A DNA stretch of 64,000 nt from Triticum aestivum (Eukaryota > Streptophyta > Magnoliopsida > Poales > Poaceae), in NCBI RefSeq assembly GCF_018294505.1, contig NC_057798.1:369265370-369329369 (forward strand). Reading direction: 5' to 3'. Position numbers and translations under genes: made by a program. Below are positions 40,560 through 52,000 of the stretch, one piece after another. The notes under the pieces were generated by a model that did not search any database, was not told the origin of the DNA, and was given only the letters and a program-made list of their open reading frames with translations. The first letter of the stretch is position 1. The number at the start of each line of letters is the position of its first letter.

Positions 40560-42520
40560 AGTGTTATGCACTTTGTCCTTGTGTGCAAGGATGGGGACCC
40601 AAAGACTAACACCTCTCATGATCTACCTTTAGTGTTTCAATCTCTTTTGCAGGAATTCCAAGATGTTTTCCTCGATGAGCTACCTCCGGGTCTACCTCCT
40701 CTGCGAGGCATTGAGCATCAAATCGAACTCATCCCCGGAGCGCCCCTACCAAACAAAGCTCAATGCCATGTCAACCCCGAAGAAACTAAGGAGATCCAAT
40801 GGCAAGTACAACAACTAATCGACAACGGTCATGTACGTGAAAGCTTAAGCCCTTCTGACGTTCCCGTTATACTTGTGCCCAAGCAAGACAGTAGTTTTCG
40901 CATGTGCTCGGATTGTAGACCTATCAATGCTATTACCGTTCGTTATAGGCATCCCATTCCTCGCTTAGATGATATGCTTGATGAACTTAGCGGTGCTACC
41001 ATTTTCTCAAAAATTGATCTCAAAAGTGGCTATTATCAAATCCTCATACAAGAAGGTGATGAATGGAAAACTGCTTTCAAAACCAAATTTGGCTTGTACG
41101 AATGGTTGGTTATGCCTATGGGTTTATCGGAAGCACCCAGAACTTTCATGCCTCTTATGCTTTTCGTGCTTCGACCTTATATTGGATTGTTTGTTGTGGT
41201 TTACTTTGATGACATTCTTGTGTTTAGCAAATCCATGAAAGAGCATCTAAAGCATGTTAGGGCTGTTTTGCAAACGCTTCGCAAGGAATGTCTTTATGCC
41301 AACATGAAAAAGTGCATGTTTGGTGTTGACAAACTTGTTTTCTTGGGTTTCGTCGTTTCTTCCAAGGGTGTCCATGTTGATGAATCTAACATTAAAGCAA
41401 TTAAAACTTGGCCCCAACCCACCAATTTGCAACAAGTGCGTAGCTTTCTTGGTCTTGCAGGTTTTTATCGTCGCTTTGTGAAAGACTTTAGCACTATTGC
41501 CTCTCCTTTGCATGCCTTGAGTAAGAAGAATGCTCCTTTTGTTTGGGGATCTTTGCAATCCACTGCTTTTGAAGAGCTCAAGTCTTTGCTTACTCATGCT
41601 TCGATTCTTGCTTTGCCCAACTTTGAAAAAAGTTTTGAGGTTCATTGTGATGCAAGTGGTACCGGAATTGGCAGAGTTTTGATGCAAGAAAAACGAGCCA
41701 TTGCATACTTTAGTGAAAAACTCTCCGGTGCTCAACTTAACTATCCCATCTATGACAAAGAATTGTATGCTTTAGTGCGTGTGCTACATGTTTGGGAACA
41801 TTATCTTAGACCTCATGAGTTTGTCTTCCATACCGATCATGAAACGCTTAAGTACTTAAAAGGTCAAACTAAGTTGAACAAGCATCATGCTAAATGGAGT
41901 GAATTCATTAAATCTTTCCCCTATGTGATCAAGTACATTAAGGGTAAGGAAAATGTAGTTGTGGATGCACTTTCACGCATATGCACGCTTGTCACAAAAC
42001 TTGAGTTGAATGTTATTGGCTTTGAGCACATAAAAGACTTGTATGCGAATGATCCTTCTTTTGCTATTCCTTATGCTAAGTGTTTGACGCATACATCTTG
42101 GGAACAATATTACATCATAGATGATTATCTTATGAGAGCTAACGAACTTTGCAGTCCCGAGTCTTCTCTTCGTTTGCTCCTTTTGCAAGAGGCTCATGGA
42201 GGCGGACTCATGGGACACTTTGGTCGCGACAAGACATTCGCCACGCTCTCCAAGAATTACTTTTGGCCCAAGATGTCCCGCGATGTCTCACGCTTCACCA
42301 ACCGATGCTCTACATGTCGCAAAGCTAAGTCTAAAGCTCAATCCCATGGTCTTTACATGCCTCTTCCTATTCCTTATCAACCTTGGGAAGACATTAGTAT
42401 GGATTTTGTACTTGGTTTGCCTAGAACTCAAAATGGCAAGGATTCTGTGTTTGTTGTTGTGGACCGGTTTTCTAAGATGGCACATTTCATTCCTTGCAAC
42501 AAGATAGACGATGCTTCACT
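40560..42520 (+). pseudogene. Gypsy RT-RNase H and N-terminal integrase
   Basis: About 650 codons. RT motifs are [76 protein letters not shown] and the catalytic [13 protein letters not shown]. RNase H has [25 protein letters not shown] and [11 protein letters not shown]. The integrase zinc domain follows ([28 protein letters not shown]), then the first catalytic Asp region ([15 protein letters not shown]). A frameshift near 42515 interrupts the integrase core. Enzymatic residues that I can see are intact. Confidence 0.88.
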
Positions 42521-42889
42521 GTCGCCAATCTCTTTTGTAGGGAAATCTTGCGACTCCATGGAGTACCAAAGACAATCATCTCCGACCGCGACGTCAAGTT
42601 CTTGAGTTACTTTTGGAAGACGCTATGCGCCAAGATCGGAATCAAGCTCTTGTTCTCATCCGCATACCATCCTCAAACCGAAGGCCAAACGGAGGTGACA
42701 AACCGTACGCTCTCCACTCTACTTCGCGTGTTGATCAAGAAGAAAATCAAGGAGTGGGAGGAGTGTCTACCCATTGCCGAGTACGCCTACAACCGAGCAA
42801 GACATTCGACGACCGGCAAGTCCCCCTTCGAGGTCGTCTACGGCTTCAACCTGTTGTCCCCATTGGACATTCTACCTCTTCCTCTATAA
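42494..42889 (+). pseudogene. Gypsy integrase core, second half
   Basis: The frame resumes integrase after the shift with [19 protein letters not shown] (second Asp), [19 protein letters not shown] (Glu) and [20 protein letters not shown]. It is ended by TAA at 42887-42889, and the same frame continues beyond. Together with the upstream part the DDE triad is complete. Confidence 0.85.
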
Positions 42890-43612
42890 GAGCGCACCAA
42901 CCTCGACGCAAGTGCCCGTGAAAGCTACATCAAGAAGATGCATGAAGATACAAGGCACACCATCAAGCGCCAAGTACAACGACTCGCGACCAAGCTCAAC
43001 ATCAACAAGCAACCCATGATATTCAACATCGGAGATCTCGTGTGGATACACCTTCGCAAGGACCGCTTCCCCAACGAATGCAAGTCCAAACTTCTACCTC
43101 GAGCCGATGGACCCTTCAAGGTGCTAGCACGCTACAACAACAACGCTTACAAGATCGATCTCCCACGCGACAAGTACAACATGAGCGACATCTTCAACGT
43201 CACTGATCTCTCCCCATACCATGGTGATGAGGATTTCGATCCGAGGTCAGATATTTTCCGAGGGAGGGGAGATGATGCGGAGTATCCTTCGGTCGTCCCC
43301 ATGGATCTACCATCGTCTCACCAAGCACCAAGAGGACCCATGACAAGAGCACAAGCTAGAGCTCTCAAGACCGAGGTGACTTCTCTCCTTAGTGATATCT
43401 CATATGATCCTCTTGAGACATGGCTACTACCTAAGTTCGGAATGTTGTGCATGATTAGGTACCAAGAGGACCCTCGCGAGGATGCACATGAAGATGGTAA
43501 AGACCCCAAGTCCATGGAAGAAGAGAACCAATGGAAGAAGGCGAGAACAGCCTCCAGGCATCGGGCATCCGGCCCCTGGAGATCTTCCCCACAGCCAGGA
43601 GACTGCAGCTGA
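42890..43612 (+). pseudogene. Gypsy integrase C-terminal domain reading 340 bp into the 3' LTR
   Basis: The same frame continues after the TAA: GDLVWIHLRKDRFPNE, GPFKVLARYNNNAYKIDLP, FNVTDLSPYHGDEDFDPRSD. It crosses the PPT as RGRGDDAEY and enters the LTR at 43273. The LTR-encoded tail (about 112 codons) has GPMTRAQARALKTEV, ETWLLPKFGMLCMIRYQED and ends at TGA just before the palindrome array. The homologous tail in the 754-17799 element is at 1131-1740 on the minus strand (ETWLLP as CEIWLLP, LCMIRY conserved). No chromodomain is obvious. The tail may guide integration or be a structural extension; its function is unknown. Confidence 0.82.
43262..43272 (+). other. Polypurine tract of the gag-pol gypsy element
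   Basis: gggaggggaga directly before the 3' LTR, identical to the tract of the non-autonomous element. It lies within the pol reading frame. Confidence 0.85.
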
Positions 43613-44370
43613 AGTTACAGGGCCCGGACATCCGGCGTCCGGACCGGACATCCAGCCCTCCTCACCGGAAATCCGGCCAACAGCCCGGACATTCGGACAT
43701 GCCGTCCAGGGAGCACAGAAGGCTGCCCCGACAGCCCGGACATCCGGTCGTCGCCCCGGACATCCGGTGCCTCCTGAAGCCTCGGACATCCGGCCCCGTC
43801 TAACCAGAGAGTAGCACGGCCGTCTCAACCAGCCCGGACATCCGCTCCTTTAGCCCGGACATCCGGCCCGTCACGAGCGACCGGACATCCGGCCCGACGC
43901 CCGGACATCCGTCCTTCCCTGTCTGCGAACAGTGTAAGGGTCGAGGCCCATGTACCCCCTTCGGCCCTAGACTATATATACTCCATCCCCACCTACGTTT
44001 TAGAGTTAGCATTGGTTTAGCTCATTTGAGATAGAGCATTGCTCATTCGTACCGGATCTACTCCTCGTGAGGGACCGCACCTCTTCGGAGAAGATCCATC
44101 CGGATTCAAGGCCTCCATCAAGAGAAGACAATCAAGAACTCCTCACGGAGAAGAACGGCTACCTTTTGTATCGTCCCTTGTTGACTTTGGATCTCGTGTT
44201 ACTTTGTGCCTCGATGATCTAGCACTTGTGTGATCTATTTCGTGTCGGTTGAGTGTTTCTCTTGTTTTCCCTCGTGTTTTCTCTCGTGTTCTTCCACACG
44301 TTCTTCGTGTTCCCCGTAGGGATCCTCTCCAAACGTGAAAGACCGGCCCCTAGGGTTCCGCCCTACATCA
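43273..44370 (+). repeat. 3' LTR of the gag-pol gypsy element
   Basis: The 1,098-bp LTR starts TGATGCGGAG and ends CCCTACATCA. It has a coding tail at 43273-43612, a palindrome array at 43618-43915, TATA-like actatatatactcc near 43972, and an R/U5 strongly like that of the non-autonomous element (gatctagcact, ttcttcgtgttccccgtagg). The expected TSD partner at the left end is lost. The right flank is ctcac. Confidence 0.85.
43618..43915 (+). repeat. Array of about 11 CCCGGACATCCGG units in the LTR
   Basis: The units are the counterpart of the CCGGACGTCCGG array, but almost all read GGACATCC in the same orientation, so the palindrome is broken in the same way in each copy. Uniform one-strand change suggests homogenisation of a variant unit rather than independent decay. 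The array starts directly after the stop codon of the LTR-encoded protein tail. Confidence 0.75.
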
Positions 44371-44667
44371 CTCACCCCGACTACCTGCTCCAAGCGCTAT
44401 CTACTAGCGCTTTGGACCATGCGCCGTTGCACCTCTCCACGAGCAACAACTTTCAATTTAAGCATCGCTTCTGTTTTGAGCTATACTGGAGTAAACTTGA
44501 TGGCTTCCAAGAGACGGTTCAAGAAGCTTGGGTCTGTTCTAATGACATCTTTGACCCGTTTAAGAGGCTGGACACGCTCTTTAGAAACACGTCGGCATAC
44601 TTGCAAGCTTGGGGCAGAGAAAAACGGGAAACATCAAGCTGCGCATGAAGATTGCCAACTCGGTGAT
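44371..44667 (+). pseudogene. LINE ORF2 fragment between endonuclease and RT
   Basis: The frame reads LSTSALDHAPLHLSTS, FELYWSKLDGFQETVQEAW and DPFKRLDTLFRNTSAYLQAW, the linker seen between the endonuclease and RT of grass LINEs (SDHCPLLL-type motif at its start). It is cut by the Angela-type LTR at 44668. Confidence 0.72.
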
Positions 44668-44787
44668 TGAAGGAAATATGCCCTAGACGCAATATTAAAG
44701 TTATTATTTATTTCCTTAATTCATGATAAATGTTTATTATTCATGCTAGAATTGTATTAACCGGAAACTTAGTACATGTGTGAATAC

Positions 44788-46318
44788 TGAAACTGCGTTA
44801 TATCGACTAGAGGGGGGGCGAATAGGCGATTTTTATGAATTCTTCACTGAGGAATTTGCCGGTGAGGAAATTCCTTAGCGAAGAACTACTAGCAGCGGAA
44901 TAAGTACTCAGAAGTAAGCATAACAGGATACAGACTTAGTCATCATGATGAAATGAAGACAAACACAGAGTACAGAAAGCGTAAACACAGGATAACACAA
45001 AATGAAGACAACAGACTGAAGAAATTGAGAAAGTCTTCAGTCAAAGTCTTCAAGCACAGATATGAACAATCACTCAACAAGTAATGAGGAAATGAAAGAG
45101 TTGAGGAAATAGAACCAGTAAGGTTGGCAAAGACAATGATTTGTTCGACCAGTTCCAACTGCTGTCTCAGTTGTACGTCTGGTTGGAGCGGCTGAGTATT
45201 TAAACTCGAGGACATGCAGTCCCGGACACCCAGTTGCTGAGCACGCAGCTCAGGACACCAAGTCCTCACCGTATTCTCCTTGAACTAAGATCACACAGAT
45301 CTCGTCCAATCACTCGTGGTAAGTCTTCAGGCGACTTCCAAACCTTCACAGACTTCGGTCACTCGGCGATCCACAATTCCTCTTGGATGCTCTAGACCAT
45401 GACGCCTAACCGTCTGGAAGAAGCACAGTCTTCAAAGGTAACAAGCATCGGATCCACGCAGGATCAATCTCTTCAGTGATGCTCAATCACTTTGGGGTTT
45501 GTAGGTGTTTGGGTTTGGGATTTTCCTCACTCGATGATTTTCGCTCAAAGTCCTCGGAGGATGGGTTGCTCTCAAATGACAAGTGTCAGTTTCTCTCAGA
45601 GCAGCCAACCAACTAGTGGTTGTAGGGGGCGGCTATTTATAGCCTAGGGAGCAGCCCGACATGATAAGACATAAATGCCCTTGTCTGATATGACCGTTAG
45701 GTGGATAAGATATTTTGGGACAGCTGGCGCGTAGCACAGCAACGGTCGGAAATTTGACTATCAAATTCCTCAGGGCTATCATGATCCTCACTGTGTAGGC
45801 AATCCGCACTGGCGAATTCCTAACTCCTCAGTCAGAACAAATTCCTCAGCGACCAGAAGAACTTCGTCTCTGTCACTGAAGAAATTGACTGAACTGTATG
45901 AGATTTCCAAAGGCTTCACTCGAAGGGTTTGGTAGGTGTTGGATTTTGAGTTGAGCATCACATGGAAATTTCTCCTTAGTATTTCCTCGACCCCCTTTAA
46001 CAGTACGGTGTTTCCTATGACTCAAGAAAGATAAAAAACAAAACTATGAAAACGAAAGTCTTCAAGCTTCATATTCCTCGCATGAATATCAAGTCTTCAC
46101 GGATACACCAATATCTTCACTTTCAAAGTCTTCATGAAAGTCTTCAGAAATACCAAAGTCTTCAGTCGAAGATATTCATTTTTAGGGGTCGACTTTCCCT
46201 GTAAATATCAAACTCCTCATAGACTTATAGACCTGTGTACACTCACAAACGCATTAGTCCCTTAACCTATAAGTCTTCAATACACCAAAATCACTAAGGG
46301 GCACTAGATGCACTTACA
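44788..46318 (-). repeat. 3' LTR of the 14.5-kb Sirevirus
   Basis: The 1,531-bp LTR has TGAAACTGCG and CACTTACA ends. It is rich in aaattcctca, gtcttcag and tgaggaattt words, which also fill the coding body. It lacks a block of about 14 bp that the other LTR has near 58005. Confidence 0.88.
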
Positions 46319-46861
46319 ATCTCCCCCTTTTTGGTGATTGATGACAATATAGGTTAAGTTTTCAACGGGGATAAACATATGAAGTGTAAGTACTGATACT
46401 GAGGAATTTGATTGCAAGATATAGAAGAACTCCCCCTGAAGATGTGCATAGTGAGGAATTTGCTTTTGAAGCAATTGCACACTTGAAGAGTAGAATCATG
46501 GAGATTTCCCCCTATATCTTGTAATTCATACACGCATTTGACATATAATATGAAGAATTTGAAATGCATGATGAAATATGGTGCCTGATGAAATTCAGCA
46601 TGCGTGCAATAATGTTAATGAGGAACAAGCATGCAGAATAACATATCGAGAGTATCAAAGCACAGTGCATCAAAAGTATCAGGGCACCATCGGGTTTAAG
46701 ATTACAACTCGATCCAATAAAGTTTCAGAAGAACGAGAGTTGTAACTTAACAAAAACACGCCCATATAATTGACCCGCTTGAAGACTAACTCAAATTTCT
46801 CCCCCTTTGTCATCGAATGACCAAAAGGATCGAAACTGAGGACTAGCGCCCCTGAAGAATA
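46319..46861 (-). other. 3' noncoding region and PPT of the 14.5-kb Sirevirus
   Basis: The minus strand reads ccaaaaagggggagat directly before the LTR, the PPT. Further gggggaga-type runs occur near 46425, 46508 and 46800, and multiple PPT-like tracts are a known Sirevirus trait. No ORF. Confidence 0.7.
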
Positions 46862-48910
46862 TCAAGTTGATGGAGGAGCGCCAGCGTTGTTGGGGTCGGT
46901 TGTTGTAGTAGGGCCTGCCGCAGTGTCGTCCAAGTCTTCATTTTCATCAGTCTCGCGTGATGAAGAATAGGAGCTGGCCACCAAGGAAGGAACTTTGACA
47001 TTCTTGAATTTCTTCAGTGGAGGTGCAGACCAGTCAAATTCTTCCTTGAGACCCATATTCTTCAGATCTGCAACACTGTAGACATGAGATAGAACAGCCC
47101 AGGTACGGTTGAAGGTTTCATGGAGGTAGTATTGGTTTTTCTTCACTGCATTGTGTGTTGAGGTCATGTTGTGAAGAATTGAACCAAACTGACGCTTGAC
47201 CCATTTGTGATTGCGATCAACCTTCTGATGAAGACTGACGAGTAACTCACGATCAGTCGTCACCCTAGGAGCTGTGGCTTGAGGATTTTGCTTGGCGGCA
47301 GAGTCATGTGTGGCAGAGTCATCATTGGTGGAGTAGGATGCAGCCTTGCGAAATTGACCATCCAATGGACGAATGCCTTCATCTATCAGAGCAGTTGCCT
47401 TGCCTTTGTCATCAGCTGAGGAATATGTCTATTTGAGGACTTCAATCGGGGGCAAGTAGCTGCCATGGTTCAAAGTATCAGCTTTGTAATTCAGTGAAGC
47501 CCTTGACCTGATGAATCTCATAATCCATGGTGCATAAGGCTTCAGCTCAAATGGTGACATAGCAATATTCGCCAGAGTCCTCATGAAGAAATCATGGAAG
47601 TTGACGGGAACGCCATGAATAATGTTGAAAAGCATGTTCTTCATGATGCCAACGACCTCTTCATCATTTGAGTCGTGGCCTTTGATAGGACTCATTGTCT
47701 TTGACAGAATGCGATAGACAGTCCGGGGCACATATAGTAATTCCTTGACGAGGAATTTGGTTCGAGGAGCCTGACCTGGCTTCAATGGCTTCATCATCAC
47801 TTGCATGAAATGATTTGAAAGTTCAGGTTCACTATATACACAACGAGCACCATCAAGGGGAGGACTGAGTGGGAGGGAACGAAGCAATTCAGTTGCTGGT
47901 GCCTTGTAGTGAGTATTTTCTGACATCTAGTCCAACACCCATGAATTCACATCTTCAGAGTTTCCTGTGATGTGCAGCGTTGCATAGAATTGAAGAATGA
48001 GTTCTTCATTCCAGTCACAGATGTCAGTGCAGAAATTTAACAGTCCAGCATCATGAAGAACACTGAGGACTGGCTCGAAGCACGGCAGAGACTCCATGTC
48101 TACATGAGGAATGTGCTCATGATCGAAGACTTTGTCTTTGTTGAACAGCACTGAGGAATAGAAATTTGCTTGACTAGCAGTCCAAAAACGCCTCTTCCTT
48201 ATGCGAGCAGAGTCATAAGGGTTATAGTCAGTGAAGAACACATGTTCGCTGAAGAAATCTTCAGCCTTGAACTTTTGTTTCTTTGAGAATGGATCTGTTG
48301 GCTTGGGCACTGGAGTGTCAGTGAGTTGCATCACAACCTCTGGAATCGCAATCTCAGGTTCTTCAGGCTGAGGAATTTCTGGTTCCTCTTCAGTAGCAGG
48401 CTGCGTGTTCAAGGGTTCAACAACAACAGCTTCTTCAGCACTAGCGGCTGGAATGTCTTCATGCACAGACGAAGTGGGATGAGTTTCTTTAGAGCCCATT
48501 TGAACAGTTGGTGCGGGGGACTGAGGTATTTGTTGAAGTGGGGTGAAGAGTGGAGTATTGGGGTGCTGACTTTCTCAAAAGTCATCATTCATCACCGGCG
48601 TTGTGCAGCCAATGTCCACGTCTTCATCTTCAATTTCTTCAACGCCAGCCTCTTCAGCTGTGAACTGAGGCATTGACGAGGAAGCAACAGTTGTTGAAGG
48701 GATCGCATCCACTTCAATTTCTTCATCAACCTGCTCTGACGAAGCAGCACATTGAGGTTCTTCATTAGATCCACTTGGGATCACATATTCCTCACCAAAA
48801 GGAACAAGGTCCTTTGATGACATGGTGGAAATTGGAACAGCATCAATTGGATTTGCAATTGAACTTGTCAGAGGCTTCATCTTCTTTTGGGACTGAAGAT
48901 TCTGAAGCAC
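46862..48910 (-). pseudogene. Sirevirus envelope-like ORF, C-terminal half, with three nonsense codons
   Basis: One frame runs from 48910 to 46862, broken only by stops at about 48575, 47927 and 47429. The N-terminal 190 codons are acidic and Pro/Glu-rich. A conserved-looking globular part follows (EDFFSEHVFFTDYNPYDSAR, FYSSVLFNKDKVFDHEHI, FCTDICDWNEELILQFYATL, WIMRFIRSRASLNYKAD). It resembles what databases call a putative plant transposon protein domain (from memory). The C-terminus has a possible helix-rich segment and an acidic tail. No clear transmembrane segment is seen. Whether any Sirevirus extra ORF acts as an envelope is unproven. Confidence 0.65.
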
Positions 48911-48974
48911 TGGATGCTTTCCTTTTCTTCACTGTAGCTCGCTCTGCAGCCTTGGTCTTCTTCACATAGAATGC

Positions 48975-50723
48975 TCATGGAAGAATTGGAGTTGGGGTAG
49001 GCGCAGATGGAACTGAGGAATCTGGTTGAATTTCCTCAGGTGCAACTGATGCAGTTGCCCTGACATTTTTAGTTTCTTCAGGCGCACCACAAGTGGATGC
49101 CCTGACAATTTCATCAGTGGCTGGAATGGAGTCATCAGCCCTGGAACTAGCATTTTCTTCAGCAGCCTGAATGTCATCAGCGGTGCTGGCATGTTCTTCA
49201 GTTGGCTGAGCAGATGCATCAGCATGAGGTATTTCTTGTTGCGATGGGGCTGCAAAATTTGTGAATTTCTCAGTCAGTTTCACAAACCTGACTTTGGCTC
49301 CTTGCCAATCAGCATAGTAAGCTTTGAAGTTATTGGTGAGGGTTTTGATTTCAGCTTGGATCTTGAGGAGTTCATCAGTTGTCATATTGATTACGTTATT
49401 CTTCAGGAACTTCTCCTTTCTGAACTGAGTCTTCTTGATCTGCCTGGCCTTCTCAAATTTCCATTTCTCTTCAGTGATGAAATGGGTCAACATGTGACTT
49501 TGACCAGGAGTCAACTTGAAATCAGGCATAGGAGTATTTGGATCCTTGTGCCAGAGATCAATGTAATCAAGGATCGCCCTTGGATCCAAAAACAGTGGCA
49601 CATTTGTGCCTTTGGCTCTAGCGGCCCTTTCTTGTCGGTCTCTGATGATTTCTGCAAGTTCATCATCATCAGCTTCATCGTCAGATGGCACGTGGAAAGC
49701 AACCTGTTTCTTCTTCGGACTAGGCCGAGTACCTCGACCAGCCGTTGCCTTAGTCTTCAACAGAGTGGGGCCTGAAGAAGACTTTGGTGTAGCTGAGGAA
49801 CTTGCTGAGGCACCAGAGGCAATAGAGATGCCTGTTGTCCTTTGGCATGTAGCCAGATGTACATGTGTTGAGGACTTTGCGGGAGCAACTGAGGGCTTTG
49901 GAGGAGGAGCAGTAGTTGGTATTGGCCGTGGGGGCTTTGAAGAATCTGGCTGTGAGGGCTTTGAAGATTCTGGCCGTGAGGGCATTGCTGAGGAACTTGG
50001 CCGAGAGGGCATAGTTGGTGAAGCACTTGGCTTGTGAGCAGGCTTCTTTGCCATTGATTTCTTTGGCTTGACAAAGACCTCAGTGGCAGTAGCAGCAGCA
50101 GAGTCTTCATTGAATTTCCTCACTGCTTCTTTGGCCTGTCTTGCCAACTTAGCTTGGCGCTTGGCCCATTCTTCAGGAAAATCCTCACCACGCTTGAGGC
50201 TGGTGGGGTCAGCCTTTTGGCCAGGTGCCAATGGAGCTCTTGGGCATGGAGGATTAAGTGCGAATTTCTTCATATACTTTGGAGTCACATATCTGTACTC
50301 CCTCCATTCTCTTGCCCATCTTCATTCAATCTTCTATATGCACACCTTGCGCCGAGTTTTGGTTTCTTTTCCATACTTAGCCTCATCAGGTGTGCAATAA
50401 TCAGCATAGAGGTCCTCGGGGATTTCAAAAGCAGTCATGACCTCTGGCTTCTTTCCTCCTTTATGCGGCCTCTTACCATCAGCTATATTCTTCAGATGAG
50501 GAATTTGAACAATCGAGTTTTCTGAAGAAGTATGCAACTTCTCTTCGAGGAACGCTGCAAATGAGTTAAGTTGATGAGAACCTAGTGATTCAGCAGCGGA
50601 CACGAGTACTTGTGAACAGAGTATATTTGCGAGGAATTTGGAGAGGTCATATGCATTCTCAGAAGGTTTTTCAAAAAGAACAAGTTTGAGGAATTTGACC
50701 AGATGAGCCTTGAAGAATTTCAC
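48975..50723 (-). pseudogene. Sirevirus envelope-like ORF, N-terminal half
   Basis: The frame opens near 50723 (MKFFKAHLVKFLKLVLFE), is broken by two close stops at about 50334 and 50322, then runs to 48975. It contains WAKRQAKLARQAKEAVRKF, a long Pro/Ser-rich basic region (positions near 49750-50050), KKKQVAFHVPSDDEADDDEL and a charged helix (KFEKARQIKKTQFRKEKFL). It shifts into the next frame near 48940. The Pro/Ser-rich linker and coiled-coil segments are typical of Sirevirus extra ORFs. I see no enzymatic motif. Confidence 0.6.
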
Positions 50724-51608
50724 TAAGCGTTCTTTGTCTTAGGTTCTGGAGTTGTATAGATCGAAGATCCACACAATTGAGGAATCTTGAAGAAAAATGA
50801 TGCTTAGAGAAACGAATCAAGAACAGATGACTAGTGAGGTGTTTTGTGTGTGAGGATTTGAAGAATAAAATACCTTTGAAGATTTTGTTGTGAAATTTCG
50901 AATCAAAAGAGGGTAGTAAAAGTAACTTTTAATTACCCTGATGAAGAACACGACGAACTGTGAAGTAGAACAGTGAAGTTCGTCGGTGTAGATCTTCCAT
51001 GCCCTAACTCGGTGGAGGAAGACAGCTACGGCGGCGGCGGAGTGAAGATTTCCGCGGTCGGCGCGAGTACGACGGCGACGAGGTCGAGGCAGTGAAGCTC
51101 TTCCTCACCGGCGACGATGGAGTAGCGGCGGTGCTAGGGTTTGAGGAAGCTCGAGCGAGAGAGAGAGAGCGGTCGAGCGGAGTAAAGGAAGTGAGGAAGG
51201 GATGAGGGGGTATTTATAGTCGCAGTGAAAAACTGTTCGCCCGAAGATTTAGGACGAACCTGCCCCTGACCCTTCTCCTTCGCTTGACATGTGTCACCCA
51301 CGTACTGAGGAGTGGAGATCGTGTTAGATCGTGGGTGAATAGATAAGTCTATTCGTGGGATCCGGAACGGTTTGAGCGGTAAAACCGAAAATTTTGGATA
51401 AGATTAGATTTAAAGTTCCGTTCGCAAATTCTTCAGCTGTCAAGGACACAGTGAAGATTTTGAACGAGTTTCAAATAGAACGCACATGAAGAATTTGTGA
51501 ATAGATTGGGTTGAGTATAGCATAGAGGGGAAGGGTCCGATCACATTCACTTAGCAGAAAATGCAACTTGAAGAAATAGCCATAAGTGAATGCTGTAGAG
51601 GACATAAA

Positions 51609-51675
<67 letters not shown>

Positions 51676-52000
51676 AATGAAGAAAAACGACGGAAACAGT
51701 GAAGATTTTGCAAAGTTGAAGAATTTGAAAAAACTGAAGAATTTCAAAAACTGAGGAATTTCAAAATGAAGATTTTCAACTTTGGTGGTGGCGTGACCCA
51801 CCGTATAAGAATGATGATTTCAGACACCGCGTACAATTGTCGTAGGGTTCTGAGAATCAAATTCTTCATTAATTTCTTCACACTTAGAGTGTTATTCTTC
51901 ATTGATTGAAGAAAAACGTTTCTTCATGTGTTGCACATCTAATCATCAATTTTGCATAAGTGTCAGGATGTGTGTCCTTTTCAAAGAACATTCGAAGATT
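50724..52000 (-). other. Spacer between RNase H and the envelope-like ORF of the Sirevirus
   Basis: 1.3 kb with a (TA)n tract (51612-51672), a dense group of gaagaatttg/gaggaatttc words (51700-51780) and a GC-rich segment near 51030-51150. A plus-strand TATA-like gggggtatttatagtcgc near 51207 resembles LTR sequence at 45640 (gcggctatttatagcc). It may hold a promoter or splice site for the second ORF, but nothing is proven. Confidence 0.5.
51612..51672. repeat. (TA)n microsatellite
   Basis: About 30 uninterrupted TA repeats. It lies in the Sirevirus spacer. The antisense and sense poly-Ile/Tyr frames across it are artefacts. Confidence 0.95.

Larger units (their letters stand above)
38557..44370 (+). 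mobile_element. 5'-truncated gag-pol gypsy element related to the 754-17799 element
   Basis: Gag, protease, RT, RNase H and integrase in gypsy order, then PPT (43262-43272) and a 3' LTR (43273-44370) are present. No 5' LTR, PBS or leader lies upstream: the gag frame opens directly at 38557 beside unrelated sequence, so the left end was deleted. The LTR shares its ends (TGATGCGGAG, CCCTACATCA), TATA region (actatatatactcc), R/U5 and palindrome type with the non-autonomous element. Lesions are a frameshift near 40105, TAG at 40557-40559, a frameshift near 42515 and TAA at 42887-42889. Proteins of intact relatives probably served the non-autonomous element. Confidence 0.85.

Noticed and set aside
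49191..49775. Plus-strand frames opposite the Sirevirus extra ORF (also 49606-50037 and 56673-57248)
   Set aside because: Opposite-strand shadows of coding sequence on the minus strand.
51471..51801. Frames with poly-Ile/Tyr
   Set aside because: Translation of the (TA)n repeat.
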